DNA from: Arctopsyche grandis
Lineage: Eukaryota > Arthropoda > Insecta > Trichoptera > Hydropsychidae
Length of the DNA stretch: 64,000 nucleotides
Assembly (NCBI RefSeq): GCF_051622035.1
Contig: NC_135360.1
Location: 13,692,001 to 13,756,000 of the forward strand
Reading direction: 5' to 3'
Part shown: piece by piece, positions 1 to 14,900 of the stretch
How the letters are laid out: the number at the start of each line of letters is the position of its first letter
How positions within the stretch are numbered: the stretch's first letter is position 1
Notes under the pieces: generated by a model
Database searches by the model: none
Told to the model about the DNA's origin: nothing
Seen by the model: only the letters and a program-made list of their open reading frames with translations
Translations under genes and position numbers: made by a program

Positions 1-441
1 GCTTCTGGATTGTTTCTAAGTGCTCAATGTGAGTTTGGTAATAGGGAGACCATATGATTGAGGCATACTCCATATTACTACGAACTAAACTGTAATAGAG
101 TAGAATCAGAGTATGGGGATTCTTAAAGGGCTTCGCAACTCGGCAAATAAATCCCAATAGTTTATAAGATTTAGTAACAATATGATTAATATGTTCATTA
201 AATGATAGTTTGGAATCTATAAGTATACCTAAGTCTCTGGCACAATTTTTTGCTGTAAGATCTACGTTATTAATATTGTAAGTAAAGTCAATTAGGTTAC
301 GATTTCTGGAAAGTGTCATTGAGAAGCATTTAGAAATATTGAGATGCATAAGGTTTACATTACACCATTCAGATATTATATCAATGTCGGATTGTAATTT
401 TAAGCAATCCGACTCACTACCTTTGCAAATAATTTTCATGT
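1..441 (-). mobile_element. LINE reverse-transcriptase fragment (Jockey/CR1-like)
   Basis: Read on the minus strand, one open frame runs from an ATG near 439 to the window edge. It resembles the C-terminal half of a non-LTR retrotransposon reverse transcriptase: LQSDIDIISEWC, then SKCFSMTLSRN, ARDLGILIDSKLSFNEHI, and LVRSNMEYASIIWSPYY. These match the conserved block after the catalytic palm of Jockey/CR1-type ORF2. The frame is open for the visible ~145 codons. A stop lies just upstream of the ATG, so the fragment is 5'-truncated there, and it leaves the window at position 1. Clade assignment within Jockey/CR1/Rex is uncertain. Confidence 0.75.
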
Positions 442-479
442 TATAGACTTAAAAATAAAACAAGATCAAACTTTATTAA

Positions 480-1068
480 TTATTTATTTGAATTCATTCT
501 TAAAAACAACATTGCTTCTATTAAATCTGTATTCGTAGAAGCTCTCAAATCAGAATTGAGGATTTTAAGAGCGGAAAATAACCGCTCTATTGATACTTGG
601 GTTGGCATGCTGTTACGAATCTTTTACGATTTCTGGATACTGCTGTATTGCCATTTTAACATTTAAATTATAAGCTCGGTCAATTTTTTCCAACATTTTC
701 AATGCATCGTAAAATTAATTTTTAAATTTTGAAAGAGTCTCCTTCGTCTGCTATATTGGGACTCAAACGAGGACGTTTTATTTCATCTTGTTCATTGAGA
801 TATTTTTCAAAATCGTCTACAGATTCAGCGATGTCGGATGAAGATGATGATAATTCAAGAATTGATTGATCAAAGCTGCCTGATGTCGTCTCGTTTCCCA
901 CTCGAAGACCTTTTATACGAATCGTTAATTCAAACAGAGCGTTCTTAGCTATATTTATTTGTTCTTCCGTCAATATGGAAAAATGGTCAGAGTCGGTCAT
1001 TTTTCACGACTCCGACTCCGGCCAAAACACCGCGACTCCATGACTCCGACTACGACTCCACAGCCCTG
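480..1068 (-). mobile_element. hAT transposon remnant, 5' end and dimerisation domain
   Basis: On the minus strand the outer end reads CAGGGCTGTGGAGTCG (1068 inward), a classic hAT terminus, followed by GACTCCGACTCC-type subterminal repeats. Inside, residues such as ALFELTIRIKGLRVGNET and SVDDFEKYLNEQDE (722-1000) are a transposase segment. A second frame at 480-605 encodes the hAT C-terminal dimerisation motif: QVSIERLFSALKILNSDL followed by LIEAMLFLRMNS. The two parts are in different frames and the middle of the transposase is missing, so this is an inactive deletion derivative. The opposite terminus was not found; the element abuts the LINE fragment at its 3' side. Confidence 0.75.
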
Positions 1069-1239
1069 AAATTTAGGTCTTGAAGGGCCACAGGATTTTT
1101 TTGTTGGGGTTGGATATACGGGATTTTTGTAATGACTAATGAGCGTTACACACATGTATGAACACCTGAACTAAAAAAATCTAAGCGCGGGGCACACTGA
1201 CCTTCAGGGCACTGATTTTTTTTAGCTTTATAAAATATT

Positions 1240-1655
1240 TTAACCAGTAGTATGTATAGACTAGTGGTTAGCATATAATCCTTTGAACAGAGTGGTCATG
1301 GATTAAAATTCCATTGGTTTTTGCTGACCAGACCTTGGATTTGTGACTGTAGGTCAATCGTTTCTTTTCAGAATTTGCCAATTTATCAGATTTTCATTGA
1401 AACGGTTCCAAAAAATTGGCAACCTCACCCATTTTCTCGCAAAATCTCAAGTTTTCAACAATCTCGAATTTCGCTGAATTGTATAAAATGCTGCAAATTT
1501 ACAAATTTTACCATAGATGTCTCTGTGGATATTAATTGATATGTATTTATGTACTTTGTATAATACTGATAATATTTGTATCAAATGTACAATGAAGGCG
1601 CATTGGGGCTACCTGTTAGGTCTTCCTGGTATAAATTAAAAATGAAATAAAGAAT
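1240..1655 (+). mobile_element. tRNA-derived SINE with LINE-like tail
   Basis: The head (about 1258-1316) looks like a decayed tRNA-type Pol III promoter: a box-A-like CTAGTGGTTAGCATA, then, about 40 bases on, a box-B-like GGTCATGGATTAAAATTCC. The body follows. The 3' end carries GGCGCATTGGGGCTACC and GTCTTCCTGGTATAAAT, then an A-rich tail with AAATGAAATAAAGAATAAA. That 3' segment resembles the LINE 3' end at 18770-18870 (minus), the usual arrangement in which a SINE borrows a partner LINE tail. Flanking duplications could not be fixed. Confidence 0.5.
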
Positions 1656-3654
<1,999 letters not shown>

Positions 3655-3657
<3 letters not shown>

Positions 3658-3829
3658 GGCTTTTTTTTGGAAAAAAAGGTGCTGAAACACACTTCTTGTC
3701 AAGTTTTTTATTGGAAAAGATTATATTTAAAGTATATTGTATAGAATATTCGTTTGAAACATAAAAAATGCTGAGACAAAAAGGTGTGGGAACGCCGTTT
3801 CACCGCGATACATGGGACAAAAAGCCCCG
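3655..3829. mobile_element. hAT-type MITE in the TA array
   Basis: A 175-bp element starts CAGGGCTTTTTTTTGG and ends AAAAAGCCCCG, giving imperfect inverted termini. The flanking octamers are TATATATA (3647-3654) and TATATGTA (3830-3837), a 7/8 match and the size expected for hAT. Because the target is a TA repeat, the duplication alone is weak evidence; the termini carry the call. Confidence 0.55.
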
Positions 3830-3998
3830 TATATGTATATAGTATATAGTATATACTATATATGTATTATGTTATCATCATTGGAAGACAACTTACTTTA
3901 TAGTCAATTACATTCAAAATAATATAGATTTATCTATGCACACTGAATATTTTTTTACATAAATATATAGAGATTTTACTACAGTACATACGTATGAA

Positions 3999-5086
3999 TA
4001 GACATACGTATTTTGGGCACTTTGCTATTAATGCTTAATTGTTGCTAAAATTCGGAATATATGCTAATAGATGCTAAATTCGTAAAATATGCGAATAGAT
4101 GCTAAAATAACAAACCAAAGTGAAATTTGCATAAAATTAATAGACAATTTAGAAGGGTCTTCCTATCCCTTTGCCCAGTTATTATGTGAAGAAATTGAGG
4201 GGATAAAACAGAGCTTGCAGTTTACCATAGACGGTGTTTTTCCTGTCAAACCCAAGCAACTGCTTTTGTCTACTACTGTAAATAAAAGAAGACAGTTGGA
4301 GCTGTGTATCCAAAAGGCTGCTCAAAAAAGCGTCTTAAAACTAGACTCGCACTCAAGACTAAATGAGACAAATCTATTCCTCCGAACATTGAGTAAACTA
4401 TTAAATCTATCTGTGGCAGGTACAAAATCTAATACAAAATCAAAATCAAAATATAATATAATGTTAAAGAAACAATTTTGTTTTTTAGAAACCTGCCATT
4501 GTTTAATGTATTAACAGAGGCTCAATGTTTGGAAGGATATCAGCACTTTTTAGACAAATAATACAGAATATAAAAAGTTAATCCACGCCGGATATATTGA
4601 TATTATTGATGGCAACAAAAATTAAATATGAAGAGTTTGGTTGTGCCGCTCTAAAATCTATTTGGTGTCCCGTTAATAGTGTGGATGCTGAAAGGTATTT
4701 TAGTAAATACAATATAATTGTTACCGATCGTCGCCTGAATCTCAAAAATGAATCTGTAGAAATATGCTCCATGTTAAGTTTTAATCAATTTTAATTGGTA
4801 TTATATTTTTATATTCATAATTTTTGTCATTCTATTTTTATATTCATGTTTTCTTATTGTAATTTTATTTTTTAAATATTTTTGAATTTTTCTACTATTT
4901 TTAAATGGTTGTGTTGTCTTTAAATTGTATATATGTATGTAAATTTTATTAAAATTCTTCGAAATTTTTTATTATTTTAAATTAAACTCTTCATGAAAAT
5001 AGATGTTAAAAACCTAAAATGCCCTAAAACGCTAAAATGCAAAAAGAAAATGCTAAAAAAGTAGATGTCCAAAATACGGGTCTCTA
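3999..5086 (+). mobile_element. hAT transposon, deleted, with 8-bp TSD
   Basis: Terminal inverted repeats are TAGACATACGTATTTTGGGC on the left and, read inward from the right, TAGAGACCCGTATTTTGGAC. The flanks carry the octamers CGTATGAA (3991-3998) and CGTATGAG (5087-5094), a 7/8 match. Subterminal GCTAAAA-type repeats occur at both ends. Internal coding remains are 4089-4514 (141 residues of transposase) and 4597-4794, the latter holding the C-terminal hAT motif VNSVDAERYFSKYN followed by VTDRRLNL. The two pieces are separated by stops and a deletion, so the element is not autonomous. Confidence 0.85.
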
Positions 5087-5090
5087 CGTA

Positions 5091-5316
5091 TGAGCCATTA
5101 TATTTGAAAGTGAAGTCCAATTTTCAGTTCTAAAAACACTATTTCAGTTTGACTTAATTCACAATTGCTATCACTTCTTTTAATTCGATATATCCAGAAT
5201 ATCGGAAAAGCAGAATAAACATATTACAGGCCACCAGTATTTTAAACATTGTTAAACGAGATATTTCTCGAAATGAGGAAAAGTGAACTTATGCCACTTT
5301 CAATTATAACGGTTCA
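5091..5316. repeat. TA-flanked MITE, family M1 copy A
   Basis: This 226-bp element begins TGAGCCATTATATTTGAAAG and ends with its complement (ACTTTCAATTATAACGGTTCA), flanked by TA on both sides. It belongs to a four-copy family in this window (also near 16855, 40502 and 60831) that shares internal phrases such as TCCAGAATATCGGAAAAGCA. Terminal symmetry plus TA flanks suggests a Tc1/mariner-type non-autonomous element. Its first bases are also the right target duplication of the hAT at 3999-5086. Confidence 0.8.
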
Positions 5317-5944
5317 TATATCACCGAAGGAATTGAAATACATATATTTTTTAATTTATATTATATAAAGATATAGCACATTAAAATATGAAATTCAAGT
5401 TTTTTTAAATATCAATGTTTTACAAAATTTTAATTGATAGTTTAACTGTATATCAAAAGCTTCAAATAATGCAACACTCTAATGTATATATGTATTAGAT
5501 GCATTTACAAGTGTGTGTTTCTTAATCAATTCTATTTAAACATTTTATTTTATAAACCTGATTTATTATGCAGGAATATACATACTATGTGTGTATTTGT
5601 CCAAGACACAAATAAAATCTTAATATTTCATATTCAATAAAATTCGTTACAATGGTTACTTTGATTTTAAAAAAAATGTATCAGGTTTACATAATACTAA
5701 ATCGTTTAATTAATTATCTTCATTTAATGTAATATTAACTATCATAGTTTAAATGATTGTATGGTATGTTTCAGAGTTTATGTACATACATACAATTAAC
5801 AAATGTATGCATGTACAATATAAGGATGATGAAATTCCGATTTTACTGATAATCTCTTATTAAGAAATCCATAGATATTAATTGTCATTATTTTGTATAT
5901 TAAAATAATGAGATTTTTAAACACGATTACAAGGTTTCAAATAA
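5317..5944. other. 3' flank of the SGSM gene
   Basis: AT-rich sequence downstream of the SGSM stop codon on the minus strand, probably its 3' UTR and flank. No other feature was recognised. Confidence 0.5.
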
Positions 5945-8900
5945 TTATTTGTTTTCAATTAATGTTTGCAATTGTAAAACTAGATCTCTTGCTAACGATA
6001 ATACTGCTGGAGCATTATGCCGTTCAGCCATTTCTGAAAAATAAAATTATGTATGAACTACCATAATATTTTAATTGGATGATATAGCATAATTTAGCAA
6101 TACTTAGTGATTGACTGATTCAGCCAGATTAAGAAAAAAGCTGAAGTAAATACAATATACACACCGTTAAAGAATTTTATGATATCAGTAAAGTCCATAC
6201 TGTTGGATATAATAATGTCTCGATACGACTCTAACAGTGCGAGAGCAAGAAACAAGACCATGTGAGATGAAGAGATGTGTCGGGCAGCCCAAATCATTTC
6301 CCAAGCAGCGAAAACCTGAAATTATTTTTAAATGTCTCACGAGTTGGTTAAAATAAATATTTATATGAATATCTCATTGTTATTACGTCTTGATAGAGGA
6401 GTTCTCTTTTGAAATCGAGCAAAAACCATCGGTAACAAAAGTAAAAATGCGTATAATCACCATGAGCGTGCATTAACTCATACATTTCACAATCTAAAAT
6501 TTGTATGAGCGACCTGTAGGAATAATAATATATCGTAAAAATTATCATAAAACAACCTAGACATTATATTGTATACAAATCTAATTAAAATATAAATGCA
6601 TATGCACCTCATATTTGCAAAATGTGCATCCATAGCACCACCTGCGGGGAAGTTATCCAGCATACGGGACATTAATTGACAAAATGCTGCATACGCAGGA
6701 GCCTCGTCATCCAGTAATACCAAAATTGGAGCTGCCAAATCACACATGCCCTGCATGTAGCCTGCATCCATGTGCTCCCACACATATCTTAAAGACATAC
6801 ATCAAAGTAATTGAACAAAATGTTTAATAAACGAATTACATATATGTCATTTTATAATTACAATAGAAATTAACATACGTGCACATGATGTTTCTTAATT
6901 TATCTAAATTATCTCCCGTGAAGTACCAATAATTTCGATCACATCTTTGCACATCTTTATCTATCCTATGAAGATTCAATCCGAAATTCTCTAGCAGTTC
7001 AGTCTGTCAATAAATAAAAAAAACAATGAATTTATCCTAGTATAAAAATAATACATGTTTTGTTTATTTTTTATAAATGTACTTACACTGTACACTCCTC
7101 CATTCGAACTTGCTGGAGATACACAGTTGGAACGCACACCTTCTTTGCTCGCTTCTTGTGTGAGAGATGGACAATCTAATGTATCAAAAGAAGCAGCAGC
7201 AGAATGCTCTTCTTCAAGAGGACACAGTGGAGATTTTGAAGAGTTCACTGCTGTATCTAGAAAAGTTCATAAAGACATAATATGATATAAAAACGACATA
7301 TATGAAACTATTATATACAAACTCGTACATAAGATATATAATGTAACAGGTAATCAATTTTTGAATATTTTGGCAGTTGATTCAATGGAGATATCAATAA
7401 TAATAAAGAGGTAAAATAGCGGATAGAAATAGCTTGAAGAGTATTTGATAATATGAAATCATTCTACTGTAATGATAACCATCATCTTAAACTATAATAA
7501 TAACAAGAAATGATAAAAAACATATGTATACTTATGTAACTGTAGAAAATTTGGCTTTTAAAGTAAAGATAAGATGAATTTTAAATTTGGTTTAGAATAG
7601 GCATAGAAGAATGCTTCTACTGCTAATCTTGAATCAAAGCTTGACAAAGGATTCACAAACGGCAATATCTTAAGGAGAATTAATGTCAAAAATTAAATTG
7701 ACAAATACTATATATGTATGTACTAAAGCTATAAAGAAAAATTAAAAGAAATTTAAATGACTTGCTTTTTCCCAAGATACAGGAGCGTGATGAAATGTTG
7801 AAACCTAACAAAGCACATGATCAAGAAAAAATAATAAAAGTTTTGTTTTTCAAATTTGTTAGTTTTTTTGGTGCATTAAAATAAAACCTCGTTTCTATTA
7901 ATTAAATTGTCAAATCTTACCACTTGCAAACATGTTTACGGGAGATGCGCTAGAGACTATATCAACTGAAGGATTAGTCACAATAACACTAGTATGACTG
8001 GGCCGTTTATTATGATCATCTATTGATTCGTCTGCATTATTCTCAATTTCAATATCTGTTAATTCAGTAACATGGCCATTTAATTTATTTTCATTTTTAA
8101 TCCTTTCATTATTGACGAATGGTGTAGCATCATTGTCATCTTTTCCCAAATCTTCATTTTCATCAATTTTGTCTTCTGGTATTTCCATAGCTTCATCAAT
8201 TGAAGCGTTTATGTTTATATACTTAATATTAGCTTTAGAATTATTCTCAACAGATGGTACATCATCGTCCATATTATTAATATCATGATGATCGCTCTGA
8301 TCGGGTGAAACCATTGGTGGGTTATCATCATCCGACATGAAGCTACAATTATCTTCAGACACCTTAAATACATATAAGATAATATTTTTTGTTACATATA
8401 TAAGGTTTTTATTTTATCAATTATATGAAGATGAAAATAACTTCAGGTTGGTTTTCTGATGGTTGGGTCTCAGCCAATCGAGCTATAGATGCTGCCGTTG
8501 CTTCACGATCTCGCTGTCGGACGATTGCTTCGACTGCGAGCCATTCAGACATTGTTGTTTCATATCGACGCCTATTCGCTAAATCTTGTGCAACTCTTTC
8601 TTCAGTTGTTGACCCAAAACTAGTAAAAATGGTTTTTATTAATTTATTTTTTTAAGTTGGTCCGAGTCGAATATTTTAATTGATTTTTCGACTTTATATC
8701 GAAATTTCATAATATTAAATATAATATTCCATTAAAATTTGAGTTGACTCTACACAAAAAAGTAATTTACAGTCTTTAAACTGCCAGCAATAGATACTAT
8801 TTTTCCAGCAACTTAAGTAATGTTGGAAAAATGGTATCTGCTTACTTGGTTACTATATCAACTAATCAACATTCAACATCTTACAACAAACGTATCAGTT

Positions 8901-11900
8901 ACATTTTGAAATAAAAAATGAAATCAGTACTTTATTACTTACTCATAGCATCCCAAAAGATAAGGCCAAACTTCTTTTCTTATTTCATGTTCAACACCTC
9001 CGTAATATGTAAGTCGATAAACTTCAAGCCCATTTGAAATTGTTCCATTTTCGTCCATAATTTCTTTCCATTTTTCTTTTGTAAGTCCCCCAGATGCACC
9101 ATCTTAAATAAATCGAGTCATAATTTTTTATCAATCAAATATAATATCCGTTTCATCTAAAGTAACCTATAATCCGTTTCATCTATATAGCACGTACAAT
9201 GTACATATAATAATCGGGTCTACCTCACGGGCCGGAATGTGAAACGCCTGAAAACGCAAATATCGGAATGCAAAGATCGAAAAACGAAAGATCTTAAGTC
9301 GAAAGATAAAAAAAAGGGTGCATGGTAAACGGTACATACTCACTTAATTTGCGCGAGCAGGATACAACAGGAACAAGAGGAACAGGTTTTTCCTCCCGTA
9401 TTCTGCGCGCGCACATTACTACGTGAGGAAAAGCCTGTTCCTCTTGTTCCTGTTGTATCCTGCTTGCGCAAATTAAGTGAGTATGTACCGTTTAGCATGC
9501 ACCCTTTTTTTTGATCTTTCGACTTAAGATCTTTCGATTTTCGATCTTTGCCTTCCGATATTTTAGTTTTCGGGCGTTTCACATTCGGGCCCGTGAGGTA
9601 GACCCATAATAATCATATGTTATTTGCAATGTAATGTGCAATTGGAATAACTAAATTGAACAAAACAATGAAAATAAAATACCAGCATGGACTATGTTAG
9701 AGTTGACCAATCCAGATAAATGCGTTCTAACAGTTGATAAATGTCTGCAATAAGCTAACCATCCATAAAAAGCTCGTGATATAATTTGACGTTTCATTGT
9801 GCTACAGACGAGCGCTATTGATGCTGTTTGTGTAATGGGCTAAAATATTATGAAATTATCATACACCATTTCAACTTACAATGAATTTGATTAGGTATGT
9901 AAATGTTAAATTTTCATTTATATACTTGTATATCATTTGGTATTGGACTGGGTAGCGGAGGAGAAGAGTGAATATCCATGGACAAGCTAGAACTATCCGA
10001 ACTACCCGTAGTAGATGCTGAACCCAATGGTTTTCTAGGTACGTGTGGTGATCCAGGTCCTCTTTCTAATAACGAATGCCGCGAAACTAAAAGTTAAATA
10101 TTACTTCGTATGTGCAAGTTTTTATAATCATTAGAAAATAAAATATATGAATGTAACATAAGACATGCATACCGTATTTGCCGTATTCTTGATGATTAAT
10201 ATTATTATTAACGATCCTAAAGACATAATCAGTGGCTTGATTTTCTCCATTTTTATCACTGAGCATCTCAGAACTTTTATCTTCAGCATTTTTGCTACCT
10301 TCATTGACAATGGGTAAAGGTCGTCTGCGTGGCCTACCTCTCGGTAACACCTATATATACATATATATACATTTTGGATTAAACTATATGTTTGTAAGAT
10401 TTATTAAAATTATTTATTATTATTAGTATGGGCATACTTTTCCTGCGCCTCTTTGAGACCACAATGGTGGATCGAGTTGTCCGTGAGGTAAAAGTCCCGT
10501 TTCTAAGCAACTCAGGAAAGCTAATAAATGCCCACCTATAGCAATGAAAATCATTACAAACCATATCAAATTAATATGTGTCTCAATTGAAGACGGGTTT
10601 CGTGGCTTTACCTTTTGGAAAATGTATTGGTGGATGTTGTATACCGTCTTGACCAACCAGCACTATAGTTCCACCTCCATTCTCACCCTGATGGCAGTGA
10701 ACATATACAATGTCATCCAAGCTCACATTTAATGCATATTGCCAATAGCTACTGTAAATATTAATAAAAAGTTAGATTTATGTATCTTTGCATGCTCAAT
10801 TTGTTGGAATTAAAGTCATTGATATATATAAAAATATTCCATCAAGATTTTACTTATAAACCACCTAATTTTATAATTGTTATTCTAATAAATGAAGATT
10901 ATTTAACGTATCATCTAAATTAATGCATAAAAAATCCAGATATAATTTTATGTTTTCAAGTTTTAATGAAATCTGATGTATTAATTTCAAGAAATGATAT
11001 AATTGTTATTAAGTTTTCTTATATCTAATAATGTATAAACTTACACATTTAAAAATAAATCTGTTGAATTTCTTCTAGGCAATTTCACTTCAGATCCGCT
11101 TTCATAAAAATAAATTGAAGGAAAACTGGCTCTTCTACATTAACGTGCACAAATGAATACCAAAAAAAAAAAAACAAATAAAACAATAAATCAAGCCAAC
11201 AATGACTAAGGAATGAAGGTAGCAACATAACATAATCCTCTTAAAGGATTTTGTAGCTATGCTACTTAGGGATAAAATCAAATACAATCAGTTTTAAATA
11301 AATAAAATAATATTCAATTCAATATACCTTTTATCTTGAGTTTCGCTTTCAGAAAATCCGTTCATCAGTTGATTTGGTGTCCATTTGATGATCAAACTTT
11401 GAGCCATTTGATGAAGACTCAAATACCCAGCCATTGGTTCAGGAACATCTTTCTACAAAAAATACGTAAGTTCTACATATATTCTATAAATATTTACAAT
11501 CAGTATTCGTCTATACATTTTAATCTTACCGGTTGCACTAGAACATTATTTTTTCCATATAATAAAGTTGCTCTACTGTTCTGATGAAGACTCTCGACGT
11601 AATCTTTTGCGCAGTGAGCTACGCTACTACCAACTCCACAAGAATTTCCAGATGCTGTAATATTTGCAGGTAATAGATAGAAAATGCAAATGCTAGTATA
11701 TATTGGAAATTAATCAGTTACAAGAATTTAAATAGTGTGATTAATGATTATTTTTTACCTGACGTAGACGATCCTGAAATGGTATCTTCAGATGTATTCA
11801 AACTTCGTCGATAATTTAGTATAGGTCTCCGACATGGGGGAGGAGTAGTTGTTCCAGCACTAATTCTATGTCGTTGAACCTAAAATTTCATGTTAATTAC

Positions 11901-14900
11901 TATTTCTAACCATTGCTCGTGAAATACTTTTTTATGTTATTAAAATTTTATCGTTTGGTGTTAAAATATGATAATTGTACCAAGTTTTGAAAATATTTTA
12001 ATAACCGGTAAAAAATTCATTTGTGAAAACTTTTTCAAAGGAAAAATTTTCAGCACATTTTTCTTCATAAGAAAAAGTTGAATTTTATCTCAAGATTGTT
12101 AAGTACTTTAAATAAAAGTATTAATTAAAAGAGAACAAACAAAACTTACTAGCTCTCCAGCCGGTGGATCAGGCCAACAACGGTCTGGAGGGCGTGCACG
12201 GGAATATTCAAGTGCACAGGGCCCCACTAACAAAGAAGCCAAAATAGATCCGCAGTCAGGATCTGCGACGAGAGCTCCTCGTTCGTAATATCTATTTGCA
12301 TGTCTCACCAGATGCTCAATAATTCTGGCAAGTCTACGCTCAAAAAGTGCCAACCGGATCCACAGGTATCTGTTTCCAAAAAAACATATCAACACGAAAT
12401 TTATACATATTTTATGAGAAAAATATTTATAAACATATAAATAAAATATTGAATAATCAATTTACCGAATGGTTGCAGGTGGCGGTTGATGTTGGACATT
12501 CTGAACTGGTATACTTCCCCCAGTGCTGCCTTTTTTTATTAAAGGTGGGCGGTTAGTAGAATCTCCGCTAGAAGATCGTCTGACAGGTTGTTCAGCTTCC
12601 ATCTCTAATACTCGTTGACTAATAGCAGCAGCTTCTTCACAGTGCTTTTAAAACAATATTTATTAAATTAATCATTCAATATCAAATATATGACATATCT
12701 TCAGTCATATTTAAATGAGATACTCTGTAAATTTCAGTTGGACACACCAAAACAATTTTGGTGTCATTAAAAATATAATACCTTTATAACTTAATTTCTG
12801 ATATCCAAACAACACTATGAAAAAATTTAATCAAATTCGCTTAAAAAAACAAAATAAGGGGCATTATAAGCCTTAATAAATTTTCTTATATTATGATATA
12901 ATCCAATATTCACGTTCAAAAAAGATTCAATAGAATATTTTTGTTTAATATCTCAATTACATATTATATTGAAGTGGGTAGTGCTTTTCCATATCATGTT
13001 ATTATCTAGTTACTAAATAAATAAAGTTTGTAGCATTGGCTGTTTTGCTTTCTTTAGAAATCATAGAAAGCTTTGGTCAATAGTTATATTACATACATAT
13101 GAACATATGTATGTACATACATAAAACACATAAATATGTATTTGTAATTTACAGATCATAAATAGTTATAATATTCTTAAGGATAATCGAACCTATCTAT
13201 TCTTAAGGGCTATCAGTACAGTTTCAATCTGTGTTCGTTTTTCGATATAGATTTTATCGATGCGGTGCAAATGATCGAAAAGCGCCAGACAGACTGAACC
13301 ACAGATTATCGACACGTGTACCTTATGCGTGCGCACTGCTCGCACGTACACTAAGTGAAATCTACCCGAAGTCCCGACATACATACCCTGTATACGTTCT
13401 GTGCTTCTGATACTTTATTTCCGAATTTTTCCTTATTAAATTATTAAAAACTCGCCAGAAAGATCCAACTCAATTTTAATAATTACCATTTTAATAATTC
13501 ATCTGTGCACATCGAAAGGTTGCTCGTCATCTGGTGTGCAATTTTTCATTCGTGAAGTCGAGAATTGCGTTTAAAGCAGCCATCCAGTTAATCTGTGGTT
13601 CAATCTGTCTGGCGCTTTTCGATCGTTTGCACCAAACCCAGATTTTATGTATAAAATATAGGGGTCTACGTGACGAGCCAGAATGTTAAATTACAGAAAA
13701 CACAAATATCGGAAGGCAAAGATCGAAAATCGAAAGATCTTAAGTCGAAAGATCAAAAAAAAAAAGTGTGCATGGTAAACGGTACATACTCACTTAATTT
13801 GCGTGAGCAGGGTACAACAGGAACAAGAGGAACAGGCTTTTCCTCCCGTATTCTGCGCGCGCACATTAATACGGGAGGAAAAGCCTGTTCCTCTTGTTCC
13901 TGTTGTATCCTGCTCGCGCAAATTAAGTGAGTATGTACCGTTTACCAGATCTTCCGATTTTCGATCTTTGCCTTCCGATATTTGTGTTTTCTGTAATTTA
14001 ACATTCTGGCTCGTCACGGAGACCGAAAATATAGGCATCATTTTAATTCATGTACAATGTAAATATATACTGTATTATATAGGTGTAATATACACACATT
14101 TGTAGATAAAATAAAAATAGCACATAATTGTTTATTATTATAGGCTAGTGGCCTGTGTGCACATAATTTTGCACTCGGTAAAATATTGCAAGTCGGAACA
14201 AAATAATTAATAATTTAAAATTTAATAAATTTATTTGAAAAAAAATATAGAAGCTGTAGTGAGAAACTTGCCCTTTAAAAGGAGGTACACTTGGTGCAGG
14301 GAGTGTTCTGGAACGAGCGCTGGCTGCGCGTGGACCTCCTGAATCATTCAATAAATGCGGTGAAGGGACTTTGGCCTTCCATTTGGATACTGCAACCCAC
14401 CCACTTGTTTATGTCCACACGCCCACACTATGCCGCGTCTCTATCCACGATATACGATTCCAAGGGGAGAAAGAGAGACGGAACATGGTGAGTGAGTATT
14501 TCGCAAACAATCACCAAGCTTCGTCTCTTTCCACGATATACGATTCCAAGGGGAGAAAGAGAGACGGAGCATGTTAACGAACATTCACACGCAGTTCGCA
14601 CGCAGGCACGTGGACACGCACGCACGCAATAGACGAATATTATATACGATATTCATATGTAGGTATAAGAGGCCTCCATCCAGCAGTCGATGGCGAATGG
14701 CTATAAATGATGATGATGATGACATATGTATGTATGTACATATGTATATACAAACAAAGTCAGCATACGTACTAATTGCGAGGAAATAAACAGTTTCAAA
14801 TTTCTAAATATTCATTAACGAATTTTATCATATTATATGTAGGAACATATGTACATGTGTGAAAAATAATTATCGTTTAATTGAAGGGAAGATAAGTTCA

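Noticed and set aside
8425-8655. 76-codon plus-strand frame
   Set aside because: Antisense shadow of an SGSM exon whose phase and homology are clear.
13670-14105. Frames of 80-100 residues reading [17 protein letters not shown] on both strands
   Set aside because: They mirror one another because they lie in the two arms of a foldback element (also at 9340-9582).
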